Below are positions 42,858 to 52,128 of a DNA stretch of 64,000 nt, one piece after another. The stretch spans positions 4,216,001-4,280,000 of the forward strand of contig NZ_CP192738.1 of assembly GCF_050749805.1 (NCBI RefSeq), read 5' to 3'. Each line of letters starts with the position of its first letter. Position 1 is the stretch's first letter. Made by a program: the position numbers and the translations under genes. Below the pieces are notes generated by a model that saw nothing but the letters and a program-made list of their open reading frames with translations, had not been told where the DNA came from and ran no database searches. This DNA is from Hahella sp018986435 (GTDB lineage Bacteria > Pseudomonadota > Gammaproteobacteria > Pseudomonadales > Oleiphilaceae).

Positions 42858-43103
42858 TCACCCCTTACGGGTGGCGTCGTATGCGAGATCTTCAGCCCGC
42901 GCCTGAGATTGCTTGGCGGCGGCTTCCGTCTCTTTTTCACACTTGTTTTTATCGCCTCCGCAAATATCGCAGGCGACTTCCATTCCCAAGGCGCTCATAC
43001 CGCCGCATGAACCTGAGATGGGCTTGCGGCCTAGGATAACGCCGATGGACATGGCCACAACGATGAGCAGCATGACGCCGAAAACAACAAGAAACACATA
43101 CAT
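42858..43103 (-). CDS. nqrM: Na+-NQR maturation factor NqrM
   Basis: An 81-residue membrane protein: one N-terminal helix (FLVVFGVMLLIVVAMSIGVIL) followed by a Cys-rich segment, GSCGGMSALGMEVACDICGG, with a further Cys. This arrangement is that of NqrM, which delivers iron to the membrane Fe site of NqrD/NqrE. It is the last gene of the nqr operon, 4 bases after apbE, its standard place. Confidence 0.92.
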   Translation of the reverse strand: MYVFLVVFGVMLLIVVAMSIGVILGRKPISGSCGGMSALGMEVACDICGGDKNKCEKETEAAAKQSQARAEDLAYDATRKG

Positions 43104-43107
43104 CGCT

Positions 43108-44163
43108 CTACTCCTCCAATCGTTTGATACGTTTCAAAAACGCGGGGGACGTTTCTTCTACAAACTTACCGTCCCGCCGGACAATAAACAACACAGCGAT
43201 ATCGTTTTTGACCGCAACATCCATACCTTGTTCCGGCCCCATTACCATAAAGGAAGTCGCCAGCGCGTCCGCACGCGCCACCGTATCGTCGATGACGGTT
43301 ACCGAGGCGAGATTGTGGCCAATCGGCTTACCAGTGCGGGGGTCAATGGTATGGGAATAACGAACGCCATCTTCTTCGAAGTAATTACGATAGTCTCCGG
43401 AAGTGGCTACCGCGCCCCTATCCATTTCCACCACGTTTTGCGCCCGCCTTTCGCCCACTACCGGCGATTCTATGGCGATCCGCCATGGCTGACCATCAGG
43501 CTTGTGGCCACTCAGCATGACTTCGCCGCCAACCTCAACCAGATAATCAGTAACGCCCTGCGACTCCAGGTATTTAGCCGCCAGATCAACGGAATAGCCT
43601 TTGGCGACGGCGGAGAGATCAACGTACATCGCCGTCTCTTTGAGGACTTTATCGCCGTCCGCCTGGTATTTGAGGTGCTGATATCCGACTTTGGACAGCT
43701 CGCTGGAAAGCGTAGCCTCATCCGGAATCTTAATTGGACGAAGATCAGGACCAAAGCCCCACAGATTCACCAGCTTACCCACTGTGATATCAAAAGCGCC
43801 GCCACTGATATCGCTGACGCCTTGCGCAATTTGAAAGACTTCAAATGACTCAGGCGAGAAATCAAACCAGCTTCCAGGTTCAGATTGATTAAAGCGGCTT
43901 AATTCCGATTCGGGCTTATACGTCGACATCAGGCGATCAACCAGCTGCAATTGCGCCAATACGCCCTGCGCCAGTTCCTGCTCTGATTTGCTCGAACCAG
44001 AAGCCCATTTAACATGATAGGTCGTACCCATGATTTTGCCCTCAGAAGAGTGCAATTCAGGGCCAGAATGAAAGCAGCCCGCCAATGCGAGACTGCTGGA
44101 GAGCAGTAAAGCACTGGCGGGCTTTCTGATTTTGAGGAACGCAGAAATAATATTAACCACCAA
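43108..44163 (-). CDS. apbE: FAD:protein FMN transferase ApbE
   Basis: A 351-residue lipoprotein that attaches FMN covalently to threonines of NqrB and NqrC, using FAD. The N-terminus has a signal peptide with lipobox SLALAGCF. IMGTTYHVKW and DRLMSTYKPESELSRFN open the ApbE domain. GGAFDITVGKLVNLWGFGPD and VDLSAVAKGYSVDLAAKYL are conserved. AVATSGDYRNYFEEDGVRYSHTIDPRTGKP holds the Mg/FAD-binding residues. It overlaps nqrF by 11 bases and precedes nqrM, so synthesis is coupled to that of its target complex. Confidence 0.96.
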   Translation of the reverse strand: MVVNIISAFLKIRKPASALLLSSSLALAGCFHSGPELHSSEGKIMGTTYHVKWASGSSKSEQELAQGVLAQLQLVDRLMSTYKPESELSRFNQSEPGSWFDFSPESFEVFQIAQGVSDISGGAFDITVGKLVNLWGFGPDLRPIKIPDEATLSSELSKVGYQHLKYQADGDKVLKETAMYVDLSAVAKGYSVDLAAKYLESQGVTDYLVEVGGEVMLSGHKPDGQPWRIAIESPVVGERRAQNVVEMDRGAVATSGDYRNYFEEDGVRYSHTIDPRTGKPIGHNLASVTVIDDTVARADALATSFMVMGPEQGMDVAVKNDIAVLFIVRRDGKFVEETSPAFLKRIKRLEE

Positions 44164-45379
44164 AGTCGTCTAGCAGAATATTCTCGTCCTCAACACCTAG
44201 GTCTTTCAGCATTTTGATAACCGCCGCGTTCATCATGGGCGGTCCGCACATGTAGAACTCACAATCTTCCGGCGCTGGATGCTCCTTGAGATAGTTTTCA
44301 TACAACACGTTGTGAATGAAACCTTTGTAGCCCGTCCAGTTGTCGTCAGGCAGCGGATCGGAAAGAGCCACATGCCATTGGAAGTTATCATTCTCCGCAG
44401 CCAGACCGTCAAAGTCGTCCACGTAGAACATTTCACGACGGCTACGAGCGCCATACCAGAAGGACATTTTACGACTGGTCTTAAGACGCTTCAGCTGATC
44501 GAAAATGTGCGCGCGCATTGGAGCCATACCGGCGCCGCCGCCAACGAACACCATCTCAGCATCAGTCTCTTTAGCAAAGAACTCACCAAAGGGTCCGTAT
44601 ACCGTTACCTTATCGCCTGGCTTCAACGAGAATACCCATGAAGACATTTGTCCGGGCGGGAAGTTGGTGCCTGGAGGAGGCGTCGCGATACGGATGTTGA
44701 ACTTCAGTACGCCGCGCTCTTCCGGATAGTTCGCCATGGAGTATGCGCGAATCACCGGCTCTTTAACGACAGAACGGAAGCGCCACAGGTTGTGCTTGTC
44801 CCAGTCTTCACGGAAACGCTCTTCGATTTCAAACTTATCGAAGGTCACGTCGTAAGCTGGCGTCTCAAGCTGAACGTAACCACCCGCGCGGAAGTCAACA
44901 ACTTCGCCATCCGGCAGTTTCAATACAAGCTCTTTGATGAAAGTAGCGACGTTATGGTTAGACACCACCTCGCACTCCCACTTCTTGACGCCAAAGACTT
45001 CTTCCGGCACTTCAATTTTCATGTCCTGCTTAACAGCAACCTGACAGGACAAACGCCAGCCTTCCTTCTCTTCACGACGCGTAAAGTGCGCTCTCTCCGT
45101 TGGCAACATGGAGCCGCCGCCGTCGAAAACCTTACATTTACACTGCGCGCAGCTGCCGCCGCCGCCACAGGCGGATGACAGGAACACGCCCTCTCCAGCC
45201 AAAGTTTGCAGCAACTTGCCGCCAGCTGGCGTTTTGATTGTGTGATTGGGATCGCCGTTCACCTCAATGGTGACGTCGCCCGAGCTGACCAGTCTTGCGC
45301 GCGCCGCCAGAATCACCGCCACCAGTGATAGCACTATGGCGGTGAACATGACTACGCCCAATATGATTTCAGTGTTCAT
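44153..45379 (-). CDS. nqrF: Na+-NQR subunit F (NADH dehydrogenase, FAD and 2Fe-2S)
   Basis: A 408-residue subunit that oxidises NADH and passes electrons into the Na+-pumping complex. One N-terminal helix (VVMFTAIVLSLVAVILAARA) anchors it. LSSACGGGGSCAQCKCKVF holds the 2Fe-2S cysteines. RAYSMANYPEERGVLKFNIR is the FAD-binding block, and MVFVGGGAGMAPMRAHIFDQL opens the NADH domain. EFYMCGPPMMNAAVIKML and a final DDFGG complete it. Length is normal. It lies 30 bases after nqrE and overlaps apbE. Confidence 0.97.
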   Translation of the reverse strand: MNTEIILGVVMFTAIVLSLVAVILAARARLVSSGDVTIEVNGDPNHTIKTPAGGKLLQTLAGEGVFLSSACGGGGSCAQCKCKVFDGGGSMLPTERAHFTRREEKEGWRLSCQVAVKQDMKIEVPEEVFGVKKWECEVVSNHNVATFIKELVLKLPDGEVVDFRAGGYVQLETPAYDVTFDKFEIEERFREDWDKHNLWRFRSVVKEPVIRAYSMANYPEERGVLKFNIRIATPPPGTNFPPGQMSSWVFSLKPGDKVTVYGPFGEFFAKETDAEMVFVGGGAGMAPMRAHIFDQLKRLKTSRKMSFWYGARSRREMFYVDDFDGLAAENDNFQWHVALSDPLPDDNWTGYKGFIHNVLYENYLKEHPAPEDCEFYMCGPPMMNAAVIKMLKDLGVEDENILLDDFGG

Positions 45380-45409
45380 TTGTTATTAACCTTCACCTGT
45401 TCGGACCGA

Positions 45410-46021
45410 TTACAGAGAAATGCCTGAGAAAGACATAAAACCAAGCGACATCAGACCTACGGTGATGAAGGTGATGCCCAGACCACGCAGACCTTCAGGA
45501 ACGTCACTGTATTTCAGCTTCTCTCTAATACCGGCCAAAGCGATGATCGCCAACGCCCAGCCCAGTCCAGCGCCGAAACCGTACACCAGACTCTCTCCGA
45601 ATGTGTAATCACGCTCAACCATAAACAGGGAGGCGCCCATGATCGCACAGTTAACGGTAATCAGCGGGAGAAACACACCCAGCGCGTTATAGAGCGCTGG
45701 GAAGAATTTATCCAGCACCATCTCCAGTATCTGTACGATAGCGGCGATAACGCCGATATAAGTCAGCAACCCAAGGAAACTCAGGTCAACATTAGGCAGC
45801 CCCGCCCAGCTCAATGCGCCTTCGCGCAACAAACCATTATAAATGGCGTTGTTAACAGGCACGGTCACAGCCAGTACGACGACAACCGCAATGCCGAGAC
45901 CAATAGCCGCTTCCATCTTTTTGGACAAAGCCAGGAACGTACACATACCCAGGAAGAAGGCCAAGGCCATGTTTTCAACGAATACCGCCTTGACAAGGAG
46001 GCTCAGATAATGTTCAAACAT
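45410..46021 (-). CDS. nqrE: Na+-NQR subunit E
   Basis: A 203-residue integral membrane subunit with six helices, part of the Na+ and electron path. MEHY-like opening FEHYLSLLVKAVFVENMALAFFLGMC contains the conserved Cys that, with NqrD, holds the membrane iron centre. VNCAIMGASLFMVERDYTF carries the second Cys half. Length is normal (Vibrio 198). It lies 2 bases from nqrD. Confidence 0.97.
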   Translation of the reverse strand: MFEHYLSLLVKAVFVENMALAFFLGMCTFLALSKKMEAAIGLGIAVVVVLAVTVPVNNAIYNGLLREGALSWAGLPNVDLSFLGLLTYIGVIAAIVQILEMVLDKFFPALYNALGVFLPLITVNCAIMGASLFMVERDYTFGESLVYGFGAGLGWALAIIALAGIREKLKYSDVPEGLRGLGITFITVGLMSLGFMSFSGISL

Positions 46022-46023
46022 GC

Positions 46024-46689
46024 TTAAAACGCCTCCTTAACTTTGTGCGCGGACAGTTTGTACTCCGCCGCTTCCACCTGATCCTTCTTCCAGGAACGCA
46101 GCCCCCAGATGATCAAGCCGATAATGAAGAACGCGCTTGGAGGCAGCAGCAACAGGCCGTTTGGCTGGTACCAGCCGCCATTAGCGATGGTGGGAAGAAT
46201 TTCCACACCGAACAGCTTACCGGCGCCCAGCAGCTCACGCACTGTAGCAACTGTAATCAATATAGCGCCGTAACCTGCGCCGTTGCCGATACCGTCAAGG
46301 AAGCTCAGTACGGGGCCATTCTGCATGGCGAAAGCTTCCGCACGTCCCATTACGATACAGTTGGTGATAATCAGTCCGACGAATACAGACAACTGCTTGC
46401 TGATTTCGTAGGCGTAAGCTTTCAACACCTGATCAACCACAATTACCAGCGACGCAATGATGGTCATCTGTACGATGATCCGGATGTTGCTTGGTATCTG
46501 TGAGCGTATCAACGCGATAAAGAAGCTGGAGCTCGCTGTTACCAACGACACCGCGATCGCCATTACGATTGACAGCTTAAGGCTGGTGGTGACAGCCAAC
46601 GCGGAACAGATTCCAAGAATCTGCAGCGCAATCGGGTTATTGGAGAGAATAGGCTCTAGAAGAACTTTCTTCGGCGTTACGTCAGACAT
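46024..46689 (-). CDS. nqrD: Na+-NQR subunit D
   Basis: A 221-residue integral membrane subunit homologous to NqrE in inverted topology. LEPILSNNPIALQILGICSALAVTT is the family opening with its conserved Cys. LIITNCIVMGRAEAFAM is the second half-motif. LLPPSAFFIIGLIIW closes the helical part. It overlaps nqrC by 8 bases. NqrD and NqrE together bind the Fe centre that NqrM helps to assemble. Confidence 0.97.
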   Translation of the reverse strand: MSDVTPKKVLLEPILSNNPIALQILGICSALAVTTSLKLSIVMAIAVSLVTASSSFFIALIRSQIPSNIRIIVQMTIIASLVIVVDQVLKAYAYEISKQLSVFVGLIITNCIVMGRAEAFAMQNGPVLSFLDGIGNGAGYGAILITVATVRELLGAGKLFGVEILPTIANGGWYQPNGLLLLPPSAFFIIGLIIWGLRSWKKDQVEAAEYKLSAHKVKEAF

Positions 46690-47491
46690 TTCCTGCCTCC
46701 CCGGATCTTACCTTTTCCAAATACGTTTTGAATCCGCTCTCGCTCAACCAGTAGTGCAGCAGATTTTCCACGCCGCGGCTGGTGAGGCTGGCGCCAGACA
46801 ATGCGTCAACAGAGTACTTGGCGTCAGATGAAGAAGGATTCACACCGCCCTTAACGAGACGCACTGCAACATCAAAGTTGTCATCGTACACCTCTTTACC
46901 AGGCCATTGCGCTTTCCAGTTAGGGTTGTCGACTTCACCGCCCAGACCGGGTGTTTCGCCGTGCTCGTAGAAGCCCAGCCCCACTACGCTGTCGCCATCC
47001 GCTTTCAAAGCCAGGAAGCCGTACAGCGTCGACCACAGACCATAGCCTTTGACCGGAAGGATCACGCGAGTCAGCGCGCCGTTTTCCTTGACCAGATACA
47101 CTTTCGCGTAACGCTCGCGACGCTTGATGCTCGCCAGGTCTTCAGAAGAATCCAACACTTTGGACAGTTTCGGGTTTTGCGCAGATTTCTTTTGATCAAA
47201 CGCGTCTACGCTTTCAAAACCGATGTCCTTGGGCTCCACATACAAACCAGTATCCAGGTCGACAATTTTCGGCGTTATCTGAGCAAACTTCTCTTCCACT
47301 TCTTTTTTAGTGGGAGTCGCGCTCAACATGCCCGCCGCGCGGAGAATATTCTCTTTCAGGTTCAGTGTTTTATTCTGAATCTGAACCGGCTTCAGCAGTA
47401 CGACCGAAGCGGATACAAAGATAGAGCAGACGATACACAGCGCCAGCGCGACGATGACCGTCTTTTGAATTGAATCGTTTGACTTAGACAC
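46682..47491 (-). CDS. nqrC: Na+-NQR subunit C (FMN subunit)
   Basis: A 269-residue subunit with one N-terminal helix (TVIVALALCIVCSIFVSASVVLL) and a large periplasmic domain. VDALSGASLTSRGVENLLHYW is the flavinylation motif; ApbE attaches FMN to the second Thr-position residue (SGASLT). GLGFYEHGETPGLGGEVDNPNW is the other family hallmark. It overlaps nqrB by 8 bases. Normal length (Vibrio about 257-260). Confidence 0.97.
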   Translation of the reverse strand: MSKSNDSIQKTVIVALALCIVCSIFVSASVVLLKPVQIQNKTLNLKENILRAAGMLSATPTKKEVEEKFAQITPKIVDLDTGLYVEPKDIGFESVDAFDQKKSAQNPKLSKVLDSSEDLASIKRRERYAKVYLVKENGALTRVILPVKGYGLWSTLYGFLALKADGDSVVGLGFYEHGETPGLGGEVDNPNWKAQWPGKEVYDDNFDVAVRLVKGGVNPSSSDAKYSVDALSGASLTSRGVENLLHYWLSESGFKTYLEKVRSGEAGNV

Positions 47492-48683
47492 GCGCCAGCC
47501 TCCGTTTGATATTGGCTTGAATCACCAGATGGTCGATAAACGGCGCAAACAAGTTGGCGAACAGAATGGCCAACATGATGCCTTCAGGGAACGCCGGGTT
47601 AACCACGCGAATCAATACGGTCATCAGGCCAACCAATATACCGAACGCCCACTTACCGGTATTGGTCATGGATGCAGATACGGGGTCTGTCGCCATGAAC
47701 ATCATACCGAACGCGAAACCGCCCAATACAAAATGCCAGTGCGCAGGCACCTGGAACATTTGGTTAGTGTCGGAACCGATAAAGTTCAACAGAGTTGCAG
47801 TCGCGGCCATACCCAGGAATACGCCAGCGACGATACGCCAGGACGCAATGCCCATGATCAGCAGTACAGCGCCGCCCAACAGAATCGCCAGCGTAGAGGT
47901 TTCACCCACACTGCCCTGCTGGAAGCCAAGGAACGCATCCATCCAGGAAATGTTGGCGGTCAGCGCGTTCAAGCCGCCGGAAGCCGCCACACCCAGAGGC
48001 GTCGCGCCACTGAAACCGTCAACAGCAGTCCAGACCGCGTCGCCGGAAATTTGCGCAGGATAAGCGAAGTACAGGAAAGCGCGCCCAGTCAACGCCGGGT
48101 TCAGGAAGTTTTTACCCGTGCCGCCGAATACTTCTTTACCGATCACAACGCCAAAGCTGATGCCCAACGCCACTTGCCACAATGGAATGGTTGGAGGACA
48201 GGTCAACGCAAACAGAATAGAGGTTACGAAGAAACCTTCGTTAACTTCATGCTTTCTGATCGTCGCAAACACCACTTCCCAGAATCCGCCCACAGCAAAG
48301 GTGACCGCATAGATAGGAAGGAAGTAAACCGCGCCATAGATGAAGTTATCCCAGATGCTGGCGGGGTTATTTCCGGCAAGCATGGCGATAATCGCGCCGT
48401 GCCAGTCCATATCCATGGTCAGGCCATTAGCCGCGAGGTAGGTGTTGGACTGGTAGCCCACGTTGTACATGCCGAAGAACATGGCCGGGAATACGCAGAA
48501 CCACACCGTAATCATGATGCGCTTCAAGTCAACGCCGTCACGCACGTGCGTGTTAGCGCTGGTTACTTTGGAAGGCGTATAGAAGATGGTGTCGACGGCT
48601 TCGTACAGCGCGTACCACTTCTCATACTTGCCGCCTTTTTCAAATTGCGGCTCGATTTTGTCAAGAAATTCTCTCATTCCCAT
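47484..48683 (-). CDS. nqrB: Na+-NQR subunit B (FMN and riboflavin subunit)
   Basis: A 399-residue integral membrane subunit, the main Na+ channel of the complex. MGMREFLDKIEPQFEKGGKYEK is a normal N-terminus. AVDGFSGATPLGVAASGG contains the Thr to which FMN is bound. About ten helices follow the usual pattern (FAVGGFWEVVFATIRKHEVNEGFFVTSILFALTCPP). The antisense strand is also open over more than 400 codons, an artefact of codon bias. It follows nqrA by 3 bases. Confidence 0.97.
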   Translation of the reverse strand: MGMREFLDKIEPQFEKGGKYEKWYALYEAVDTIFYTPSKVTSANTHVRDGVDLKRIMITVWFCVFPAMFFGMYNVGYQSNTYLAANGLTMDMDWHGAIIAMLAGNNPASIWDNFIYGAVYFLPIYAVTFAVGGFWEVVFATIRKHEVNEGFFVTSILFALTCPPTIPLWQVALGISFGVVIGKEVFGGTGKNFLNPALTGRAFLYFAYPAQISGDAVWTAVDGFSGATPLGVAASGGLNALTANISWMDAFLGFQQGSVGETSTLAILLGGAVLLIMGIASWRIVAGVFLGMAATATLLNFIGSDTNQMFQVPAHWHFVLGGFAFGMMFMATDPVSASMTNTGKWAFGILVGLMTVLIRVVNPAFPEGIMLAILFANLFAPFIDHLVIQANIKRRLARV

Positions 48684-48686
48684 GCA

Positions 48687-50030
48687 TCAACCCTCTTTCT
48701 CAATGCGAGTGAGGCTATCGCGAAGAATAGGACCGTATTCATATTTACCCGGACACACGAAGGTGCAGAGGGAAAGGTCTTCTTCATCCAGCTCCAGACA
48801 ACCCAGCTTTTGCGCCATTTCTGTGTCGCCGACAATCAGAGAGCGCAGTAGTTGTGTTGGAAGAATGTCCAACGGCATCACCTTTTCATACGAACCAACG
48901 GGGACCATGGCCCGCTCGCTGCCGTTCGTGGTGGTGGTGAAGTTGAACAACTTGCCCGGGTTGAGCTTGGAAAGATAAATATTCAACAAGGAGAATTTAT
49001 TGGAGCCCGGTGACAACCAGCCCATAAATTCACGCTTGTAGCCTTCTTCAAGGCAGGATATTTGATTGGCGTAACGCCCCAGGAAAGCCACGCTGCCTTT
49101 CGCGTTACGTCCACCCAGTACGGAACCGGAAATCAGACGCACATCGGAAGACTTCAGTTCGCCTTCAGTCAGCTGGGTTAGCGATGCGCCCGCACGGGTG
49201 CGCAGCAGGCGAGGCTTATTGACCATAGGGCCAGCCAATGCAACCACTCTCTCCACAGACTTACGTCCGGACGTGAACAGGCGACCAATAGCGATTACGT
49301 CCTGATAACCGATCGTCCAGACAAATTTGGACGCGTTCACAGGATCAAGGTAATGGATATGGGTGCCTGCCAGACCGGCGGGGTGTGGGCCGTCAAACTG
49401 TTCCTGCACGGCATTGGAGCCGTTAGGCAGATCGAAGGTGACGCCAGCGCGGGCGCAGACGAAGACTTTGCCGCGGGTCAGTTTGCCCAGAACAGTCAAG
49501 CCGTTTTTAAAGTCGGCCTTGGCTTCGTTGATAATGACCGCCGGATCAGCGCTCAATGGGTGGGAGTCCATCGCCGTTACGAAGATGGAGTGAGGCTCAG
49601 CGTCAATGGCAGGAGCCTTGCTGTACGGACGCGTTCTCAACGCAGCCCAATCTCCAGAAGCGATCAGGTTTTCAGCAACCTGCTCGCGAGACAAATTGGG
49701 CAGTTCCTCGGGGCTGTATTGAGCAAACTGCTCATATTCGTCCCCTTCAACGTCGATGACAATCGACTGAAACACCCTACGTTCGCCTCGGTTCACCGCT
49801 GACACTATACCGCTCGCTGGCGAAGTGTAACGGACGCCTTCCGTCTTTTTATCAGTAAATAGAAGCTGGCCGCACTTAACACGATCGCCTACCTTTACTT
49901 CCATGGTAGGTTTCATGCCATTGTAGTCAAATCCGATTAAAGCAACCTGGTTTACAGGCTTACCATCTTCAATGACCTGTGCAGGCGCTCCGGCTATCGG
50001 AAGATCCAAGCCTTTCTTGATCTTGATCAT
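48687..50030 (-). CDS. nqrA: Na+-NQR subunit A
   Basis: A 447-residue peripheral, quinone-site subunit without membrane helices. MIKIKKGLDLPIAGAPAQVIEDG is the family N-terminus. VKCGQLLFTDKKTEGVRYTSPASG is a biotinyl/lipoyl-like fold motif. EFMGWLSPGSNKFSLLNIYLS and CTFVCPGKYEYGPILR at the C-terminus are conserved. It is the first gene of the nqr operon, behind a 5' leader of about 115 bases and a promoter with a perfect -10. Confidence 0.97.
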   Translation of the reverse strand: MIKIKKGLDLPIAGAPAQVIEDGKPVNQVALIGFDYNGMKPTMEVKVGDRVKCGQLLFTDKKTEGVRYTSPASGIVSAVNRGERRVFQSIVIDVEGDEYEQFAQYSPEELPNLSREQVAENLIASGDWAALRTRPYSKAPAIDAEPHSIFVTAMDSHPLSADPAVIINEAKADFKNGLTVLGKLTRGKVFVCARAGVTFDLPNGSNAVQEQFDGPHPAGLAGTHIHYLDPVNASKFVWTIGYQDVIAIGRLFTSGRKSVERVVALAGPMVNKPRLLRTRAGASLTQLTEGELKSSDVRLISGSVLGGRNAKGSVAFLGRYANQISCLEEGYKREFMGWLSPGSNKFSLLNIYLSKLNPGKLFNFTTTTNGSERAMVPVGSYEKVMPLDILPTQLLRSLIVGDTEMAQKLGCLELDEEDLSLCTFVCPGKYEYGPILRDSLTRIEKEG

Positions 50031-50152
50031 CAGCCCCGCCTAATCATCAGAATAAATTGATTTACAGCCACCACGAATGCGCTCTTGTGATTGGAATTTA
50101 GGATTGCCCTTGTTGGAGGGATGCACAGGATGGCCGACCAAAAAACGCCATA

Positions 50153-50181
50153 ATTATAGTGACGCAAATCCGGATTTTCTA
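50153..50181 (-). promoter_or_regulatory. Sigma-70 promoter of the nqr operon
   Basis: Minus-strand TAGAAA (50176-50181), 17-base spacer, TATAAT (50153-50158). It would start transcription near 50146. The rest of the 417-base gap (50031-50447) holds a small inverted repeat at 50289-50302 and the terminator of the GAPDH gene; no gene is seen. Confidence 0.5.
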
Positions 50182-50288
50182 CTACGCCGGGCGAGCTTAT
50201 ACGGCCAATCCCCTATTTTTTCAGCGAATTCAGTCATTCAGCGGCCCCGCTGCGGTTTATTACCATCGGATTACAATTATTCAGGCGC

Positions 50289-50302
50289 ATTTCCCAGGAA
50301 AT
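50289..50302. repeat. Small inverted repeat upstream of the nqr promoter
   Basis: ATTTCC-CA-GGAAAT, perfect 6-base arms with a 2-base spacer, about 110 bases upstream of the nqr -35 box. It could be an operator; no regulator can be named. Confidence 0.3.
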
Positions 50303-50372
50303 ACGGCCCACACACACCCTTAGACTTTAGTATTAGAGCACTCGCTCAACCGCTCAATATTTCCGCACCAAC

Positions 50373-50403
50373 AAAAAAGGCGAGCACATTGGCCCGCCTT
50401 TTT
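50373..50403 (-). terminator. Intrinsic terminator of the long-form GAPDH gene
   Basis: Read on the minus strand, AAAAAGGCG pairs with CGCCTTTTT, and the stem is followed by a run of T. It lies 45 bases after the GAPDH stop and before the nqr promoter. Confidence 0.8.
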
Positions 50404-50447
50404 AACCAGTTGGTCAACCTTTCAGGGTTGATCCAACAGTGGCTCTT

Positions 50448-51920
50448 TTATCCCATTGTTTTGGGATAGACAGCATAGGTAACGCCCGCCATCTGGTTCA
50501 CGACGCGAACCACCTGCGCGCTATATCCAGCTTCGTTATCGTACCAAACATACAACACGGCGCGATTGCCATTGACGATAGTCGCCTGCGCGTCGACAAC
50601 GCCTGCGCGACGGGAACCAACAAAGTCAGTGGACACCACTTCCGGCGAGTTAACGAAGTCAATCTGCTTCTGCAGATCAGAGTGCAGAGACACGTCGCGG
50701 AGGTAGCCGTTCAGTTCTTCCACAGATGTATCGCGGCCCAAGTTCAGGTTCAGGATAGCCAGCGACACGTTTGGCGTTGGCACACGGATCGCGTTGCCGG
50801 TCAGCTTACCAGCCAGCTCGGGCAACGCTTTGGCGACAGCCTTGGCGGCGCCGGTTTCTGTGATAACCATGTTCAGAGGCGCGCTGCGTCCGCGGCGGCT
50901 GCCCTTGTGGTAGTTATCGATCAGATTCTGGTCGTTGGTATAGGAGTGAACGGTTTCCACGTGACCGTCTTTGATGCCGTACTCGTCATTCAACGCTTTC
51001 AGCACCGGCGTGATGGCGTTGGTCGTACAGGAGGCCGCTGAAAGAATGCGATCTTCCGCAGTGATCAAATGGTTGTTGATGCCGTATACGATGTTCTTGA
51101 TGGAGCCTTTGCCAGGCGCAGTCAACAACACGCCCTTGACGCCTTTGCACTCCAGGTGACGGGACAGGCCGGCCTCATCGCGCCATACGCCTGTATTGTC
51201 GATAACAATCGCGTTATCGATGCCATATTGGGTGTAATCCACTGCATCCGGGTTATTCGCGTAAATAACCTGAATGTAGTTGCCGTTGGCGATGATAGCG
51301 GATTCTTTCTCGTCCACGGTGATCGTGCCCTGGAAGGAACCGTGTACGGAATCGCGACGCAGCAGGCTGGCGCGTTTTTCCAGATCATTGTCCGCATTGC
51401 CTTTGCGCACGACAATTGCGCGTAAGCGCAGGTTCGCGCCGCCACCGGCTTTCTCGATAAGAATTCTCGCCAACAAACGTCCAATACGTCCGAAACCGAA
51501 CAGCACGACGTCTTTGCTTTCTCCGGAAGTCCCCATACTTCCTTCAGCGGCGCATTTCCCAACTACTTCGTCCAGCTCGCGGCGCACGAAATCTTCCAGC
51601 GCAACTGTGTCTTTTATTTTTTCATATTTAATAGCGAGCTTGCCGATATCTACGTGAGCGTGCCCAAGTTCCAGCTCGTCCAGCAACTTTAATATAGGAT
51701 AAGTGTTGTGCACGGACAGTTCATGATCAGCTACCTGACGCACAAAACGGTGCGCTTTTAACAGGCCGATCACTGAACGGTTGATGATTGGGCGACCATA
51801 TATGGATGTGATGACGTTATATTTTCTGTACAGTCTTCCGATAAGGGGAATCATCGCTTCAGCGACGGTTTCGCGTTCCTTCCATTCCCCAAAACAAGCA
51901 TCCAATTTTTCTTGACTCAC
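50448..51920 (-). CDS. gap: Glyceraldehyde-3-phosphate dehydrogenase, long N-terminally extended form
   Basis: A GAPDH of 490 residues from the GTG at 51920, preceded by AGAGG nine bases upstream; an in-frame ATG at 51971 has no such site. The first ~135 residues are an extension (LDACFGEWKERETVAEAMIPL, then YNVITSIYGRPIINRSVIGLL) not found in the ~330-residue housekeeping GAPDH. The rest has VVLFGFGRIGRLLARILIEK for NAD(P) binding and LSAASCTTNAITPVLKAL with the catalytic Cys. HSYTNDQNLIDNYHKGSRRGR follows. The same long form lies between nqrA and mfd in Pseudomonas (PA3001, from memory). The metabolic direction (glycolytic or gluconeogenic) cannot be told. Confidence 0.92.
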   Translation of the reverse strand: MSQEKLDACFGEWKERETVAEAMIPLIGRLYRKYNVITSIYGRPIINRSVIGLLKAHRFVRQVADHELSVHNTYPILKLLDELELGHAHVDIGKLAIKYEKIKDTVALEDFVRRELDEVVGKCAAEGSMGTSGESKDVVLFGFGRIGRLLARILIEKAGGGANLRLRAIVVRKGNADNDLEKRASLLRRDSVHGSFQGTITVDEKESAIIANGNYIQVIYANNPDAVDYTQYGIDNAIVIDNTGVWRDEAGLSRHLECKGVKGVLLTAPGKGSIKNIVYGINNHLITAEDRILSAASCTTNAITPVLKALNDEYGIKDGHVETVHSYTNDQNLIDNYHKGSRRGRSAPLNMVITETGAAKAVAKALPELAGKLTGNAIRVPTPNVSLAILNLNLGRDTSVEELNGYLRDVSLHSDLQKQIDFVNSPEVVSTDFVGSRRAGVVDAQATIVNGNRAVLYVWYDNEAGYSAQVVRVVNQMAGVTYAVYPKTMG

Positions 51921-52070
51921 TTTTATGCACCTCTCGTCTGCGCAAATCGGGCGCTCATTATCCCTTTTCAAAACATCCGAAGCAATTTAGGCTCCTTGAT
52001 TTTTAACGCTTTCCAAGGCGTTTCAGGGCCCTTACACAAGTGGACTGGCTATCACGTTTTCGGGGTTTGG

Positions 52071-52098
52071 TTGTGATTTTACGAAACAATTGTAGAAT
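52071..52098 (+). promoter_or_regulatory. Sigma-70 promoter of mfd
   Basis: TTGTGA (52071-52076), 16-base spacer, TAGAAT (52093-52098). It lies about 30 bases before the mfd start and diverges from the GAPDH gene. Confidence 0.4.
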
Positions 52099-52128
52099 GC
52101 CCCTTGACTTTAAGGTGGAGATATAAAG

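Noticed and set aside
47517..48851. Long open frame antisense to nqrB/nqrA
   Set aside because: The minus-strand genes are unmistakable; the antisense peptide is rich in His, Arg and Gln and resembles no family.
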